Assembly: GCA_030248135.1 (NCBI GenBank)
Contig: JASANC010000277.1
Span: 51,284 to 115,283, forward strand
Length of the DNA stretch: 64,000 nt
Direction: 5' to 3'
Source of the DNA: Theristus sp. LFF4_11
Taxonomy: Eukaryota; Nematoda; Chromadorea; Monhysterida; Xyalidae
Numbering within the stretch: position 1 is the first letter of the stretch; each line of letters opens with the position of its first letter. A program made the translations under genes and the position numbers. Positions 60,726 to 64,000 of this stretch are shown one piece after another. The notes under the pieces were generated by a model. The model had not been told where the DNA came from and did not search any database. It worked only from the letters and a program-made list of their open reading frames with translations.

Positions 60726-61644
60726 TTTTGTTGGGCGACAGGAAAAGGAAGTGCTTTTACCGGCAGTACTTGAAGAACAGGATTCATGTTCTATACAAAA
60801 ATCAACGCTGCTTTTTTGTAACGTTTTCTCATCAGTGCACTCAGTTCTGGTCATATCGATTCTTTGATATAATTTATAATTTGCATTCACGAAGGTTTCA
60901 TCATTTTTTCTCGAGCGATTCATGTGAACCATATCAAAACAACCGCGTTACATACAATGTACATGTATTTGCAAGGAAGGGAAACTTTTTCCAGGATGAG
61001 AATACTGTGGTGGACGGAATCCATACAATCTTATACCATTGCCTGTTAATGCGCGCGTGCTTGTTTTCAGCTCCTGTACTTGCTCATTTCACTGCAAGCA
61101 ACACGTGCAGAACAAAACGCTTGAACTGTCGGGCCTGCCCACGTCATTTTAGTGCACATGAGTTTGCTCATGGCAGTTCACAGTTAATGTTGATAAACTC
61201 AACGCTTTCATACAGCAAGACTGCAAAAGCTCAAACTTCAACTTCAAAAAGTCTTCTTGACTGAACCATGCGTATAACGCCCAAGAAAATAGTAAAAAAA
61301 GCAGAATAGCGCCACAAGTGTACACATGTACCGGTATATATCTTTTATTTCGTCCCGCGTCTCAGTGCGCGCATAGATGGGTAAGCAGTTTCATGTGCGA
61401 CGCGGGAATTCAAAAATGGCACAGGGATCCGAGTCCCCTAAATAAGGCCGAGTCACTCAGGCTATTCTGAATTACCACATACAGATTGAAAAACTAGTTT
61501 CCGTTTGCGTCCACAACCGCATTGAATCGCAGGTCTTAAAGAAAAGATAATACATATCTAGTACGATGTAATTAGTGCTATCAACGGAGGTCTGCAAGAC
61601 ATGTATAATTTTCCTTGAAGTATCTTCAAAATATAATTGTCGTC

Positions 61645-62238
61645 TTATGCTTGCAGCCTTTCATTGAAAACCATGCCGATGCTACATACATGTATAATCA
61701 ACAAAATCCGTATATTCTTGCACACATAGGAAACCTCTTGTTTGTGAACCAGCCAGTCTGTATTGAAGTCTGAACATATAGGTACCATCTGCTTGAATTG
61801 CTCCACACACCATGGATTTATAAAAGCCAAATCATTCAACCCACAACCTGAGCACATACCGATTACGGTTCTGTGTCTCGGCACGATCTTGCCGTACATA
61901 CGCTTTTTTGTTTCTGGCTTTTCAGGGTTTGCAGAAATTTTGCTTTTGCATTCTTTTGCATACATCTCACATACCTGACCGTCTTGGACAAACGCTTCTC
62001 CCGTAAGTTCTCCCCAATGGAGACGGAGCCCCACGACGGGCAATAAAAAGTTCAGAATTTTTATACGTGTCAAACCGCACAGTAAACCAAAACTTATCAT
62101 ATCAGCCCTAAAAAGAGGAAGACGAGGTCGTCGTCGATGAATGGTGGGGGGAGGGAAGTTGAAGTAAAGTAAAGTACAGCGGAAACGGTAAAGTTGAAGC
62201 TCAAGGCTTCGCCCTGTCAAGATCTGGACAAAAAACAC
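61645..62238 (-). CDS. ORF of 197 codons, unrecognised, perhaps transposon-derived
   Basis: Open frame with several Cys and His (e.g. VIGMCSGCGLNDLAF, INPWCVEQFKQ) and a basic segment (KPETKKRMYGK). Its first 15 residues resemble the start of a short minus-strand frame at about 60.2-60.35 kb (QILTGRSLEL against HILTGRNFEL), so part of it is repetitive. It sits among inverted-repeat elements. It could be a decayed transposase or a domesticated fragment. I do not recognise the family. Confidence 0.3.
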   Translation of the reverse strand: MFFVQILTGRSLELQLYRFRCTLLYFNFPPPTIHRRRPRLPLFRADMISFGLLCGLTRIKILNFLLPVVGLRLHWGELTGEAFVQDGQVCEMYAKECKSKISANPEKPETKKRMYGKIVPRHRTVIGMCSGCGLNDLAFINPWCVEQFKQMVPICSDFNTDWLVHKQEVSYVCKNIRILLIIHVCSIGMVFNERLQA

Positions 62239-62744
62239 AATAAATTTTTACTGCAAACCACGAACCTAATTCGTTTCTAATCTGCTTTTTGTATAAGAGC
62301 AATTACTGCTTTTACGGAACGTCCACCAAATTCTGCGTTTCTTTTCAAAATCTTTGTTTTTCTAAAAATTAGCATCGGCAATCAAACTGCAAAAACTGCG
62401 AAAAAATCTGACATGTTCGAGTAGTACCCAGACCCTAAGGTATTACAAGACATTACGGTAAGAAACCATACGGTCTCTTAAAACTTGTAAAAAATTTTCC
62501 ACTCCATGAACTGGCAGCGTAAAATCAATGGATCGGTGCCAATAAAGAATTGCACAACATGGATCAACTGACGGTGAGTGACGTCACAGACGACCACGCT
62601 CGCAGCACGCCGGCGTCGCCAATGATTCAGGTGCGCTGAACACACTTCATAATACAGGGTGTTTCAGAAGTAGTCGGTAGGTGTTTGACACGCGTTATTT
62701 CTCGAGTTGTATTGAACCATATTCAATGAAATTTTAGACAGTTA

Positions 62745-64000
62745 TCATGCGGATGCGCGAGCGAGCGCCAGCGAGCGGACAGCGCATCACGCATAATATG
62801 AGCCGTTATCCCCTCGCGCGCTTTTTTCAAATTTGCTCGCTGCGTCCAGCGAGCATAGTATAAGCCACAAACTTGGTTCCGTGCACACGAAACGAACACC
62901 CAAAGTTGTGCTTGGAGCCGCGAAAATTTTTTTATTCGACTGCTTTTCATACGCTGTAGACACGAAAAACCTATTCTGAAAACAGTGTTACTTCTTTCCC
63001 TTTGTCCTTTTTTTTTCAGGTATGTAATCAACATGTGTTCGCCCTTTAAATTTTTACCTGCGACACTTTCACAGTCGAACAAAAATGTTCCCTGGGGTAA
63101 TTCCACCCGGAGATTTTGAAAATTGGGTTAATTTTTTACCCCGACTCTGTTTTTGGGTAAAAATTGGGCATTTTTAATTGTTCGGAGGGTTTTCACCTGG
63201 TTTTAAGTGTTCGCCCCAGGGTTTTTTTTTGACGCAAAATCGTGCGTCAATGACGAAAAATAATTTGGGCTGACGCAAAAAAATTCGGCCGTTTGCGTCA
63301 GCTGACGCAAACAAATTTCGAGGACGTCATAAAGCCATTTTTGGGTTATTTATGCACTGATTGAAAATTTTTCCGCGCCTTCGGCGCAGACCACGGCACG
63401 GACTTCTTATAATTTTGTCTGACAATGCATATCATGCAAATGTGATGGATGGCATGGTCAGCTGATTCATCGTTTGTTTTCAATATTGTTGTTCAGTGTT
63501 ATGATGACGGTTCGATGTAACAACACAGTGGCGTATATTGTTGATTTGACCGTTTCTAGATTCACCTAGCTCTTATCCTGAGCTTGCTTCCAAGTTCCAC
63601 CTAGCTGCAGCTTTTGATCGCTCCGTTCTGTTTCTAATCTGAACTGAACAGGTGTAGTCATAGACGCTCTACAGATCTTAAAATCAAGTCTAGAAATTGA
63701 AAAGCCATGACAAAAGCCTTTGCCCCGTAAAGCTTTGTTTCTGCGCAGCAGGGGTTGTCAAATGCCAAAATCGCCTTGTTGTTTGACCACAGGCGTCAAA
63801 AAACGCTACTTTTAGTGATGAATGACGCAAAAATATTGCTTTTTTATCGTTATTTGTTCGATTTAGACTGGTATCATATTGACGCAAGAAAATTTGCTCT
63901 GACGCAAAATTTTTTGACCGTTTGCGTCAATTGACGCAAGAAAAATTTGACGAAAAAAAACCCTGGTTCGCCCTTTCAATTTTTGGCTGGGACACTTTCA
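62745..64000 (+). mobile_element. Helitron-like element, runs off the window
   Basis: Head TCATGCGGATGCGCGAGCG after gttA, head region nearly identical to 27853 onward, block repeats to 63216, then interrupted by the hAT element 63217-63965 and resuming at 63966. The remainder is outside the window. Confidence 0.7.
63217..63965. mobile_element. hAT-type element with CAGGGTTTTTT ends, 749 bp
   Basis: TIRs CAGGGTTTTTTTTTGACG and a near-match inverted end, with the perfect 8-bp duplication gttcgccc at 63209-63216 and 63966-63973. Internal repeated TGACGCAAA motifs lie near both ends. It is inserted in the block-repeat part of the Helitron-like element that starts at 62745. Confidence 0.8.

Noticed and set aside
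60701..61264. 187-codon plus-strand open frame
   Set aside because: Begins within the arm of a repeat, has no recognisable domain, and composition is that of an AT-rich chance frame.

Overview
This is nuclear DNA of an invertebrate animal. Coding sequence is split into short exons (39-263 bases) with GT..AG introns. The proteins are animal types: heme peroxidase, globin, Nanos and ShKT/cysteine-rich secreted protein. Non-coding DNA is packed with short inverted-repeat elements, tRNA-derived SINEs and satellite-bearing elements. No bacterial operon, rRNA or CRISPR signal was seen. The double-peroxidase architecture is known from insects (DBLOX), so an ecdysozoan is my best guess. I cannot name the species.

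Four genes could be rebuilt exon by exon with matching splice phases, all on the minus strand. Reading right to left: (1) nanos, 55347 down to 45499, ten exons, 435 codons plus stop. (2) A secreted cysteine-rich protein, 42417 down to 32315, twelve exons, 535 codons plus stop: signal peptide, two ShKT-type domains, then repeated cysteine modules. (3) A double heme peroxidase, 26789 (or 26045) down to 5050, at least 32 recognised exons. Its N-terminal peroxidase-like domain has lost heme-binding and catalytic residues; its C-terminal domain keeps them and ends in a cysteine-rich tail. (4) A complete four-exon globin of 152 residues, 4525 down to 3114. No plus-strand gene is convincing. The four genes show no evident joint pathway, although peroxidase and globin are both heme proteins.

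The rest is largely mobile DNA. The most unusual element is a Helitron-like composite: it starts 5'-TC after an A, has no target duplication, and carries a ~149-bp satellite core plus a ~1-kb foldback end. It has two full copies (13976-17804 and 27853-30688), two partial copies (34349 and 62745) and an 83-bp miniature (8492-8574). Three hAT-type element families show perfect 8-bp target duplications. There are G-rich elements at TA sites, a 2.6-kb foldback (35500-38133), more than ten copies of a palindromic element concentrated in introns, and GC-rich foldbacks at 57.9-59.7 kb.

The strongest leads are the half-dead double peroxidase, its linker exon present twice on either side of the satellite element, the Helitron-like element itself, and the cysteine-rich secreted protein. 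Exon edges come from reading frames, phases and family resemblance; no transcript or database check was possible.
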